Source: Lachnospiraceae bacterium (GTDB taxonomy: Bacteria; Bacillota; Clostridia; Lachnospirales; Lachnospiraceae). From it: a DNA stretch of 11,794 nt. Position 1 is the stretch's first letter; every line of letters begins with the position of its first letter. The DNA lies in contig CAAGKE010000255.1 of NCBI GenBank assembly GCA_900770325.1, positions 1 to 11,794 on the forward strand, written 5' to 3'. This document shows positions 1 to 6,330 of the stretch, one piece after another. Both the position numbers and the translations under genes were made by a program. Under the pieces are notes generated by a model. It did not search any database. It was given only the letters and a program-made list of their open reading frames with translations, and was not told the origin of the DNA.

Positions 1-1
1 C

Positions 2-214
2 AGAGTGCAGAGCAGTCCGCCCCCAGTGGGGGCGGGGGACCAGCCGCAAGGCTGGTGGTGGGGTCATCGGCGATAGCCGATACCGCAAGTTGGGGAAAAT
101 CATTCGGCCTGACGGCCTCAGACCCCTCCATCCATGCAAGCATGGATACCTCCTCCCCCCACGGGGGAGGACTGCCAAACCGTCCAAACCTATTCACTCT
201 TATCTCTGCACTCT
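2..214. repeat. Palindrome-rich intergenic element with inverted ends (REP/MITE-like)
   Basis: Non-coding and highly structured. Six perfect short hairpins follow one another: 17-24/28-35 (CCGCCCCC, loop AGT), 40-45/50-55 (CCAGCC, loop GCAA), 66-71/76-81 (ATCGGC, loop GATA), 106-109/114-117 (GGCC), 130-137/140-147 (ATCCATGC, loop AA) and 151-159/163-171 (TCCTCCCCC, loop CAC). A long-range pair GGGGTC 60-65 / GACCCC 121-126 encloses the two inner hairpins, so the whole element folds symmetrically. The ends are inverted copies: AGAGTGCAGAG 2-12 matches CTCTGCACTCT 204-214, and GCAGTCC 12-18 matches GGACTGC 169-175. The right arm has about 28 extra bases, and the left end may continue outside the window. 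It encodes no transposase. It lies 10 bases beyond the helicase-loader stop codon and could also act as a 3' transcript end. Membership of a dispersed family is inferred from structure. Confidence 0.6.
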
Positions 215-223
215 TCACTGTTT

Positions 224-1177
224 TTACCCCATAAACAGCGTCCCCACCTGGGGCTCCTGGTCCTTCTTCTTCCGTTCCACCGGCTTGTTGGACAACAGGG
301 TCAGGGCCGGCTTCCATCGTTTGTCTTCGCCGGTAAGCTCCAGCTGGCGGGCCAGGCCGGCCATGCGGCTGATCAGCCGCAGTACCTGGGCTTCTTCGAA
401 CTGGTCCGACCCCAGCAGCTTTTCCTGGAGCTGCTGCAGGGAATAGTTGCTGGTGAAAAACGTCTGCCGTCCTTCTTCGTAGCGGGCGTCCAGCAGCCGG
501 AACACCTGCTCCAGGCCCCATTCTGTCATTTTCGCCACACCCACATCGTCCAGAATCAGGCAGGGCACGTTCTGGTAACGGGCCAGTTCCTCGTTCCAGT
601 CGCTTTTGATGCGCTGGCGCAGCTGGTTCAGCAGTTCCGCCGTGTTGCAGAACAGCACCTTTTTGCCAGCCTTCAGCAGCGTGTTCCCTAAAATGGAGAT
701 CAGCAGGGTCTTGCCCACGCCCGGCGTCCCGTACAGGTACACCCCTTCGCTGCTCTTGGGCCGTTTGGACAGCTGCAGCAGTTCGATGGCCACCGCCCGG
801 TTCTGCGGGCTCAGTTCCATTTTCTTCAAATCGGGGAACGTCAGCGTTTCGTACCGGTGGGGGATGTGCGCTTCCTGTTGCAGCTTCCGGGTCTGGTCCT
901 TGTGCTTCACCAGTTCATTGTGGGGACAGCGGAGCAGGGACATGGAATAATTCCCGCAGAAACAGTCAAAGATTGGCATGTACCCCTTGTTGAACTGGGC
1001 ACAGTCCGTACCCTTGCAGGCTTCACAAAGTTTCTGGGCTTCCCGGATCTGTTCGATCCAGATTTTGTTACGCTCGTATTGTTCTTTCGTGATTTCTGAA
1101 TCCGGTCCCAGCAGATTGTGCAGGGGAATCAAATTTTTTCGTTTTCCTGGACGGTGGTGGTGCTGGTTTTCTTCCAT
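224..1177 (-). CDS. DnaI/DnaC-type AAA+ helicase loader
   Basis: 317 aa ATPase of the DnaC/DnaI/IstB family, which loads the replicative DnaB-type helicase onto DNA. Walker A is GTPGVGKT at residues 150-157, Walker B is LILDD at 207-211, a sensor-1-like TSN is at 242-244, and an SRM motif near 270-272 matches the arginine-finger box of loaders. The N-terminal third carries Cys51, 54, 60, 72, 74 and 84, a likely zinc ribbon like the helicase-binding domain of Bacillus-type DnaI. This favours a loader over a transposon IstB, and no istA lies nearby. The start has a clear AAGGAG site on the minus strand (about 1186-1191). The C-terminal tail (about 296-309) is Lys/Glu-rich. The replisome-organizer gene lies just upstream on the same strand, so the two probably form one replication module. 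I cannot tell whether it is a prophage or element loader or the chromosomal one. Confidence 0.85.
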   Translation of the reverse strand: MEENQHHHRPGKRKNLIPLHNLLGPDSEITKEQYERNKIWIEQIREAQKLCEACKGTDCAQFNKGYMPIFDCFCGNYSMSLLRCPHNELVKHKDQTRKLQQEAHIPHRYETLTFPDLKKMELSPQNRAVAIELLQLSKRPKSSEGVYLYGTPGVGKTLLISILGNTLLKAGKKVLFCNTAELLNQLRQRIKSDWNEELARYQNVPCLILDDVGVAKMTEWGLEQVFRLLDARYEEGRQTFFTSNYSLQQLQEKLLGSDQFEEAQVLRLISRMAGLARQLELTGEDKRWKPALTLLSNKPVERKKKDQEPQVGTLFMG

Positions 1178-1250
1178 GAGCGGGTTCTCCTTTCTTTGCC
1201 CTTAGATAACAGTTCGGTCGTACGGTAGCAATGGGTCTACCCTGTACTAC

Positions 1251-1320
1251 ACTACCCTTATCTAACCTAAACTAACCTTATCTATTCTTATCTATTCTTA
1301 TCTATCCTATTCTATACTGG
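1251..1320. repeat. Phased degenerate 10-bp tandem repeats bracketed by an inverted repeat
   Basis: In the gap between the organizer and loader genes, seven blocks begin at exact 10-base intervals (1251, 1261, 1271, 1281, 1291, 1301, 1311), each starting WCTA. The first six approximate WCTAWYCTTA. The blocks at 1281 and 1291 are identical (TCTATTCTTA), and the last degenerates after its first half. The array is enclosed by GGTCTACCC 1234-1242 and its exact inverse GGGTAGACC 1319-1327; with one mismatch the match extends to 13 bases. A second 8-bp inverted pair is TTAGATAA 1202-1209 / TTATCTAA 1258-1265. Repeats spaced one helical turn apart beside replication genes recall iterons or an unwinding region, but that role is inference. 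The array could also be a binding site for another protein or a slippage-derived repeat. It would be transcribed with the two minus-strand genes. Confidence 0.6.
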
Positions 1321-1332
1321 GTAGACCAATTG

Positions 1333-1782
1333 TCAGACATCTTCGCATAACGAGTCCCAGAGCGGGTCCTCGTCAAAATTTCCATCGGCGGGCGGCGGTT
1401 CCGGGGGCGCGATTCCAGGCGTCCCCGCATCGCTCTCCTCCTCCAGCCAGATGTACACCCGTTCTTTCGTCAGGGTCACCTGCCTTTTTTCCGGGTACAC
1501 AGAGGCCCGATACCGTTCCTTGCGGATGTAATTGTGCAGGAACCAGTGCCGGATCAGGGCAATCCCGCTGGGGAACATCATGAGATACTGCCGGTCGATC
1601 AGGGTCTGCAGGTCCTCCTGGGCACATTTGGCAATGGTCACTTCCAGCTCCGGGTTGGCAATGAATCCATCGTCATCGGCATCCAGCAGCATCTGCAGGT
1701 ACAGAAATTGCGCATCGAGGGGCATCCGCATAAAGTGAGAGCTGCGGATCACCGCTTTTGTAAACATACGACGTAGTGCCAT
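1333..1782 (-). CDS. Phage-type replisome organizer, N-terminal domain only (DnaD-like)
   Basis: 149 aa. Residues 1-96 match the winged-helix N-terminal domain of phage replisome organizers and DnaD-like primosome proteins: MALRRMFTK at the start, ADDDGFIANP at 35-44 and RHWFLHNYIRKERY at 78-91. Known relatives bind origin DNA and recruit the helicase loader. Many carry a C-terminal DnaD/DnaB-type domain. Here the sequence after residue 110 is instead a short tail rich in acidic residues and proline (about 114-149). The protein is therefore either a naturally short form or has lost that domain. The start is supported by an AAAGGAG site on the minus strand (about 1792-1798). The helicase-loader gene follows downstream. 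A terminator lies upstream at 1830-1857 and I see no convincing promoter in 1783-1829, so expression may rely on read-through or an unrecognised promoter. Confidence 0.75.
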   Translation of the reverse strand: MALRRMFTKAVIRSSHFMRMPLDAQFLYLQMLLDADDDGFIANPELEVTIAKCAQEDLQTLIDRQYLMMFPSGIALIRHWFLHNYIRKERYRASVYPEKRQVTLTKERVYIWLEEESDAGTPGIAPPEPPPADGNFDEDPLWDSLCEDV

Positions 1783-1829
1783 AAAAAGACTCCTTTCAAA
1801 GAAAACAAAAAAGATTCTGAAAAAGCAGC

Positions 1830-1857
1830 AAAAAACCGGGCCCCCTGGGGAACCCGG
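1830..1857 (-). terminator. Rho-independent terminator of the HTH regulator gene
   Basis: Read on the minus strand, the hairpin CCGGG (1853-1857) / CCCGG (1836-1840) has an inner CCCC/GGGG pair and a 2-base bulge, and is followed directly by six T residues (A1830-A1835 on the plus strand). It lies 30 bases beyond the HTH stop codon. The plus-strand reading has only four T residues, so the main direction is leftward. It separates the regulator transcript from the replication genes. Confidence 0.8.
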
Positions 1858-1886
1858 CTTTTCAATCCGTTGGTCTTACTGTATGC

Positions 1887-2111
1887 TCAATCGTAGCAAA
1901 CCTGGAACAGTTCCGAAATGTTCCGGTCCAAGGCTTTCGCGATGATCACCATGGTGAGCAAAGAAGCACAGTAAGGCGTTTTGCTGGGTTGGAGGGGATT
2001 CTTCATACGGTAAAACGTATTCATGGGAATCCCGGTGTCTTCCGAGAACTTTTTGAGGACGATGCCTTCGTCTTCAAAGATTTTGAAAAGGGGTTGATAC
2101 GAGATGGTCAT
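1887..2111 (-). CDS. Small Cro/CI-type HTH regulator
   Basis: 74 aa, essentially a single helix-turn-helix DNA-binding domain of the Xre (Cro/CI) superfamily. The HTH core is about residues 19-38 (LKKFSEDTGIPMNTFYRMKN). A family-typical C-terminal helix follows at about 57-71, with the ALDRNISELFQV ending seen in small YozG/HTH_26-like regulators. No sensor or oligomerization domain is attached. The start has AAAGGAG on the minus strand (about 2122-2128). The gene is divergent from the restriction operon and faces it across 347 bases containing two similar dyads, one covering its own predicted transcription start. By analogy with C proteins of restriction-modification systems, it may regulate itself and the operon. 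It could alternatively be a leftover regulator of the adjacent replication module. Its targets are not proven. Confidence 0.75.
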   Translation of the reverse strand: MTISYQPLFKIFEDEGIVLKKFSEDTGIPMNTFYRMKNPLQPSKTPYCASLLTMVIIAKALDRNISELFQVCYD

Positions 2112-2139
2112 AAATAAGATGCTCCTTTGCTGGATAGAT

Positions 2140-2161
2140 TTGTACGACTTGAAGTGTACAA
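2140..2161. promoter_or_regulatory. Candidate operator O1 at the HTH transcription start
   Basis: Inverted half-sites TTGTAC (2140-2145) and GTACAA (2156-2161) are separated by 10 bases. The dyad lies just downstream of the HTH gene's predicted -10 box (2167-2172), over the expected start of transcription. That is the position of an autorepressor site. Its right half (2152-2162) is repeated exactly at 2306-2316. Binding by the HTH protein is inference. Confidence 0.45.
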
Positions 2162-2166
2162 TTCAA

Positions 2167-2194
2167 ATTATACAGAAATATGTTAAAAAGTAAA
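2167..2194 (-). promoter_or_regulatory. Predicted promoter of the HTH gene
   Basis: On the minus strand, a perfect -10 TATAAT (complement of 2167-2172) is preceded at 16 bases by TTTACT (complement of 2189-2194), which matches the -35 consensus at 4 of 6 positions. Transcription would start near 2160, leaving a leader of about 50 bases before the HTH ATG. The 20-bp palindrome begins just upstream. Confidence 0.45.
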
Positions 2195-2197
2195 CAC

Positions 2198-2217
2198 TTT
2201 TTCCACAAGTGGAAAAA
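2198..2217. repeat. 20-bp near-perfect palindrome
   Basis: TTTTTCCAC (2198-2206) and GTGGAAAAA (2209-2217) are exact inverse complements around AA. It lies immediately upstream of the predicted HTH -35 box, in the middle of the control region, which fits a dimeric regulator site. Bases 2199-2207 (TTTTCCACA) also fit the relaxed DnaA-box consensus TTWTNCACA, but only one such box is present. A transcript hairpin is a further possibility. Confidence 0.4.
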
Positions 2218-2291
2218 GGTTGACAAATTTGCTGCAATATGCTTGAGAAAATCCTATTACTTATTGTTCTATATTCTTAATCAGTCCCCTT

Positions 2292-2316
2292 TTTTACATT
2301 GATCAAAGTGTACAAT
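2292..2316. promoter_or_regulatory. Candidate operator O2 upstream of the restriction operon
   Basis: This imperfect dyad is centred on TTGATCAA (2299-2306), with outer arms TTTTACA (2292-2298) and TGTACAA (2309-2315). It shares the exact 11-mer AAGTGTACAAT with O1. The arm spacing is two bases wider than in O1. It sits about 50-70 bases upstream of the TATAAT at 2364, a position more typical of activation than of direct occlusion. The function is inferred. Confidence 0.35.
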
Positions 2317-2340
2317 AAGAATTAGAAATACTGTTTTTTC

Positions 2341-2369
2341 TGGAAGGATTTGTATTTTATGTGTATAAT
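2341..2369 (+). promoter_or_regulatory. Possible promoter of the four-gene restriction operon
   Basis: A perfect TATAAT (2364-2369) is preceded by TG, but the hexamer 17 bases upstream (TGGAAG, 2341-2346) matches the -35 consensus at only 3 of 6 positions. A weak -35 suggests dependence on an activator. The predicted start is near 2376, giving a leader of about 80 bases before the helicase ATG. Confidence 0.4.
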
Positions 2370-2458
2370 AGTGATGTATACCTCATAATAGGGCTATTTA
2401 TGTCTTTTTATCGCATATATTTTGCTTGTAATTCATTTTCAAATAGAGGAGCTGCCGG

Positions 2459-5400
2459 ATGGAAACCTTTAATAATACCACAAAAGTAGTTAAAGATGAT
2501 CTGGAGAAAAAAATTAAACAAGGAAGCAAAATTTCTATAGCAGCAGCTTGTTTTTCTCTATATGCATTTCAGGCGTTGAAAGAGGAACTGGAAAACTGTG
2601 ATGATTTTCGGTTTATATTTACTTCACCAACGTTTATTGCGGAAAAGACGCCCAAAGAACGGAAAGAATTCTACATCTCCCGTCTGAATCGGGAAAAAAG
2701 TCTGTATGGCACTGAATTTGAAGTCCGTCTGCGTAATGAGCTGAAACAGAAAGCAGTGGCCAGAGAATGTGCGGAATGGATGCGTAATAAGGCGACTTTT
2801 AAGACCAATGTGACCCGGGAAGGGATGAACACCTTTCTGCTGGTGGAAAATCCGGAAGAGAATTATCTCTATCTGCCCATGAATTCATTTACGGCCGTAG
2901 ATCTGGGCTGTGAACGTGGAAACAACATCAGCAATATGGTTACCCGGTTTGAAAATCCTGCCAGCAAAGAATACTTGAATTTATTCGAATCCATCTGGAA
3001 GGACCCGGAAAAATTGGCCGATGTGACAGAACAGGTCATCAATATGATCGGTACAGTTTACCAGGAAAATCCTCCGGAACTGATTTACTATATGACTCTT
3101 TATAACATCTTCAGTGAATTCCTGGATGATATTTCCGAAGACGTACTGCCCAATGAAAAAACCGGATTCCAGAATAGCGTAATATGGAACAAACTATATA
3201 ATTTCCAGAAAGATGCCGCCCTGGGCATCATCAACAAGCTGGAACAGTATAATGGCTGCATCCTGGCCGACAGTGTAGGGTTGGGCAAAACTTTTACGGC
3301 TTTGGCAGTCATTAAATATTACGAGTGTCGGAATAAGAACGTACTGGTGCTTTGTCCCAAAAAGCTGTCGGAAAACTGGATGACCTATCGGGGCAATGTA
3401 GTAAACAATCCCCTGAATGCAGACCGGTTTCGGTACGATGTGCTCTATCATACCGATTTATCCAGAGACAGCGGCATGACGCCCATCGGACTACCCATTG
3501 ACCGGATCAACTGGGGGAACTATGACCTGGTTGTTATTGACGAAAGCCACAATTTCCGGAACGGCATTGGAACCAACTCCCATGGAGGAGAAAAAGAAAA
3601 CCGCTATCTGCGGCTCATGAATCGGGTCATCCGGCCCGGTGTAGAAACCAAGGTACTGATGCTTTCGGCCACCCCGGTGAACAACCGATTCTATGATCTG
3701 CGGAACCAGCTGGCGCTGGCTTACGAGGGGGACCCCAATAAAATCAACGAAAAACTGAATACCAAATCGGATATCGATACAATTTTCCGGCAGGCCCAGC
3801 TTGTGTATAACAACTGGTGTAAGTTGCCCAAAGAACAGCGCACGACCCAAAATCTGCTGTCCCAGCTGGACTTTGATTTCTTTGAAGTACTGGATTCTGT
3901 GACCATTGCGCGCTCCCGTCATCATATCCAAAACTATTACAATACCACAGATATCGGGGAATTTCCAAAACGGAACAAGCCTATTTCCTTATACCCCAAG
4001 TTGACGGATAAGCAGGGGGCCATCAATTATAAAGAAATTTATGAACAGCTATCCAATCTTCACCTTTCCATTTATACGCCCACCCTGTTCATTTTACCCA
4101 GCAAAATGTCCCGTTATCTTTCGGAAGAAGAAACGGAAAATTTCCGTAAAGGCCGTGAAGCAGGGTTAAAACGATTGATGAGTATCAATCTGTTGAAACG
4201 GATGGAAAGCTCCGTCCATTCGTTCATGCTGACCCTGGACCGTATTCTGTCCTATCTGCAGCATACTTCCCACATTATCGATGACTTTGTGGCCAGTGGA
4301 AAGGGCAAACTGCCAGAGATGGTGGACCTTTCCGGTGCAGCCGATGACTTTGATGGAGATGACCAGAATACAGATTTCTTTACCGTCGGAAAAAAGGTCC
4401 AGATCAACCTGGCTGATTTGGATTATGTTTCCTGGCAACGGGAAATCGACGAAGACATCGATACTCTTTCTACTTTACTACATCAGGTGGAAGAAATCAC
4501 ACCGGATTACGACTATAAACTGAAACAACTGCTGGAAGTCATCAAACAGAAAGAAGAGAATCCTATTAACCCGGGAAACAAAAAAATCCTGATCTTTACG
4601 GCTTTTGCCGATACAGCAGAATACCTTTATGAAAATGTGGCCCCTAAAGCGAAGAAAATGGGCCTGAATACGGCGTTAGTTACAGGAAGTGTGGATGGCA
4701 GGACCACCATTCCTGATTTCAAAGCGGAAATGAACCATGTGCTTTCCTGTTTCTCTCCGATTTCCAAAGACAGGGATGTTCTGTACCCTCTGGATAAGGA
4801 AAATAATATCGACATCCTGATTGGTACAGATTGCATTTCAGAAGGGCAGAACCTGCAGGACTGCGATTACTGCATCAATTATGACATCCATTGGAACCCG
4901 GTGCGGATTATCCAGCGCTTCGGCCGGATTGACCGGATTGGCAGCCATAATAAGGTGATCCAGCTGGTAAACTTCTGGCCCAACCTGACTCTGGACGAAT
5001 ACATCAACCTGAAGGAACGGGTGGAAACCCGGATGCGAATTTCTGTGATGACGTCCACCGGGGATGATGATCTGATCAACCAGGAGGAGAAGGGGGACCT
5101 GGAGTACCGGAAAGCCCAGTTGAAAAAGCTGCAGGAAGAAGTCGTTGACCTGGAAGATATGAATACGGGGATTTCCATTACAGACCTGGGCTTGAACGAT
5201 TTTCGGATGGACCTGCTGGCTTACCGAAAAGAACACAAAGATATCGACCACATGCCCTTTGGCATCCATGCCGTGGTCCATGGAGAAAAGCCGGGTGTGA
5301 TTTTTGTGCTGAAGAACATCAACGAAAAAATCAACATCGAGCACCAAAACCGCCTTCATCCTTTTTATCTGGTCTATGTAGGAAACGATGGAGAAATCAT

Positions 5401-5692
5401 CACCCACCACCTGCAACCCAAAGATACCCTGGATGCCATGCGGCATTTGGCACGTGGCAAAAGTGAACCCGATTTTCCTTTATGCAGCAAGTTTAATAAG
5501 AAGACCCAGAACGGAAAGAAAATGGAAACGGTGTCCCAACTGCTGGAAAAAGCCATCGGCTCCATCATCGAAGCTAAAGAGGAAGAGGATGTAGCCAGTT
5601 TCTTTTCGGCGGGGGAGACTACATTCCAAACCAGCGGATTTTCCGGTTTGGAAGATTTTGAACTGATTTGTTTCCTGGTGGTGATGAAATGA
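2459..5692 (+). CDS. SNF2-type DEAD/H helicase with degenerate PLD-like N-terminal domain
   Basis: 1077 aa superfamily 2 helicase or translocase, first gene of the operon. Motif I is DSVGLGKT at 271-278, motif II is DESH at 361-364, and motif III is SAT at 403-405 (LSATPVNN). The C-terminal helicase half has a motif V-like GTDCISEGQNLQ at 789-800 and motif VI QRFGRIDRIG at 819-828, as in SNF2/RapA-like proteins. Residues about 15-185 resemble the PLD-nuclease-like region of this family. The segment NSFTAVDLG (142-150) sits where the SNFT..GLG strand-loop occurs, but the first 200 residues contain no histidine, so no HxK catalytic motif exists. The start is fixed by AGAGGAG seven bases upstream. 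The stop overlaps the next ATG. Likely role: an ATP-driven DNA translocase accessory to the type III enzyme. The partner interactions are inferred. Confidence 0.85.
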   Translation: METFNNTTKVVKDDLEKKIKQGSKISIAAACFSLYAFQALKEELENCDDFRFIFTSPTFIAEKTPKERKEFYISRLNREKSLYGTEFEVRLRNELKQKAVARECAEWMRNKATFKTNVTREGMNTFLLVENPEENYLYLPMNSFTAVDLGCERGNNISNMVTRFENPASKEYLNLFESIWKDPEKLADVTEQVINMIGTVYQENPPELIYYMTLYNIFSEFLDDISEDVLPNEKTGFQNSVIWNKLYNFQKDAALGIINKLEQYNGCILADSVGLGKTFTALAVIKYYECRNKNVLVLCPKKLSENWMTYRGNVVNNPLNADRFRYDVLYHTDLSRDSGMTPIGLPIDRINWGNYDLVVIDESHNFRNGIGTNSHGGEKENRYLRLMNRVIRPGVETKVLMLSATPVNNRFYDLRNQLALAYEGDPNKINEKLNTKSDIDTIFRQAQLVYNNWCKLPKEQRTTQNLLSQLDFDFFEVLDSVTIARSRHHIQNYYNTTDIGEFPKRNKPISLYPKLTDKQGAINYKEIYEQLSNLHLSIYTPTLFILPSKMSRYLSEEETENFRKGREAGLKRLMSINLLKRMESSVHSFMLTLDRILSYLQHTSHIIDDFVASGKGKLPEMVDLSGAADDFDGDDQNTDFFTVGKKVQINLADLDYVSWQREIDEDIDTLSTLLHQVEEITPDYDYKLKQLLEVIKQKEENPINPGNKKILIFTAFADTAEYLYENVAPKAKKMGLNTALVTGSVDGRTTIPDFKAEMNHVLSCFSPISKDRDVLYPLDKENNIDILIGTDCISEGQNLQDCDYCINYDIHWNPVRIIQRFGRIDRIGSHNKVIQLVNFWPNLTLDEYINLKERVETRMRISVMTSTGDDDLINQEEKGDLEYRKAQLKKLQEEVVDLEDMNTGISITDLGLNDFRMDLLAYRKEHKDIDHMPFGIHAVVHGEKPGVIFVLKNINEKINIEHQNRLHPFYLVYVGNDGEIITHHLQPKDTLDAMRHLARGKSEPDFPLCSKFNKKTQNGKKMETVSQLLEKAIGSIIEAKEEEDVASFFSAGETTFQTSGFSGLEDFELICFLVVMK

Positions 5693-6330
5693 TTGAATTT
5701 CCCAACAGTACCCTTGTGGACAAGCGGATTCCCAAAGAGGCATTTTACAAACACCTTCCTCTTTCTGCTGCTCTGAAAAACAAATTTGTTTCAGACGTAG
5801 AACGGATCGTAGTGGAAAACAGCCTGACCCAGCGTAACCTTAACCTGGAAAAGAAGGGGTCCATTAAGGAAATCCTTTTACTTTCCGTTACTGTAAAAAA
5901 ACAGGATTTTGATGGAAAAATCCTTGAAGCCATCGCCCGGCAAAATCCCCACAAACTGATTTTTAAACTGGTGGATGGAGAACTGAAAAATTGGCAGCTG
6001 GCAGTATACCACAGTAAACTCTACCGAACCAACTGGATGGATCCGGAATTATGTACTCTGACATTGCAGGGAGATACCCTGAATGATATCTGGGACGACC
6101 TGGTGCGGCAGATTGCCTTGCATCCTGAACCAGAAGAGCATCCAGCCCAGCCAATGGACCTGGACGACGAATTGAAACGGCAGGAAGCCATGGATCGGCT
6201 GAAAAAGCAGATCCAGAAAGTGGAAAAGGCAACCTGGAAAGAAGTGCAGCCAAAAAAGAAGTTCGAACTTTTTACGCAGCTGCAGGCATTGAAAGATCAA
6301 TTGGAGGAATTGACCCATGGAAAAGCTTAA
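5689..6330 (+). CDS. DUF4391-like protein
   Basis: 213 aa, resembling the DUF4391 family, whose biochemical function I do not know. The N-terminus IEFPNSTLVDKRIPKEAFY (2-20) fits the family's usual opening. Then come an alpha/beta region with KEILLLSVTVKKQDFDGKILEAI (about 62-84) and HKLIF (about 88-92), and a charged, probably coiled-coil C-terminus (about 155-210). The ATG at 5689 overlaps the helicase stop as ATGA, a sign of translational coupling. An in-frame TTG at 5668 would add seven residues, but the family match begins at MIEF, so I reject it. The last 14 bases overlap mod. Its position between helicase and Mod in an intact operon suggests a structural or regulatory subunit of the restriction complex. 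That role is inferred from context only. Confidence 0.7.
   Translation: MIEFPNSTLVDKRIPKEAFYKHLPLSAALKNKFVSDVERIVVENSLTQRNLNLEKKGSIKEILLLSVTVKKQDFDGKILEAIARQNPHKLIFKLVDGELKNWQLAVYHSKLYRTNWMDPELCTLTLQGDTLNDIWDDLVRQIALHPEPEEHPAQPMDLDDELKRQEAMDRLKKQIQKVEKATWKEVQPKKKFELFTQLQALKDQLEELTHGKA

Larger units (their letters stand above)
2112..2458. promoter_or_regulatory. Divergent AT-rich control region
   Basis: This gene-free stretch separates the leftward HTH gene from the rightward restriction operon and has no plausible ORF. It contains the HTH Shine-Dalgarno and promoter at the left, two dyads sharing AAGTGTACAAT (2152-2162 and 2306-2316), a 20-bp palindrome (2198-2217), a TATAAT at 2364-2369, and the helicase ribosome binding site AGAGGAG (2445-2451) seven bases before its ATG. 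Parts are given separately below. Confidence 0.7.

Noticed and set aside
2..214. The left repeat region as a CRISPR array or tRNA cluster
   Set aside because: The hairpins differ in sequence and are not evenly spaced direct repeats with spacers, and no tRNA anticodon or T-loop pattern is present.
134..691. Long plus-strand ORF opposite the 3' end of the helicase-loader gene
   Set aside because: It runs through the palindromic element and antisense to a gene with clear AAA+ motifs, and its protein has no recognisable domain.
2220..2225. Perfect TTGACA as the -35 box of a rightward promoter
   Set aside because: No acceptable -10 sequence lies 15-19 bases downstream.
5668..5688. In-frame TTG start adding seven residues to the DUF4391-like protein
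   Set aside because: The family-like sequence begins at the ATG at 5689, which forms a typical ATGA overlap with the helicase stop. The TTG has no clear ribosome binding site.
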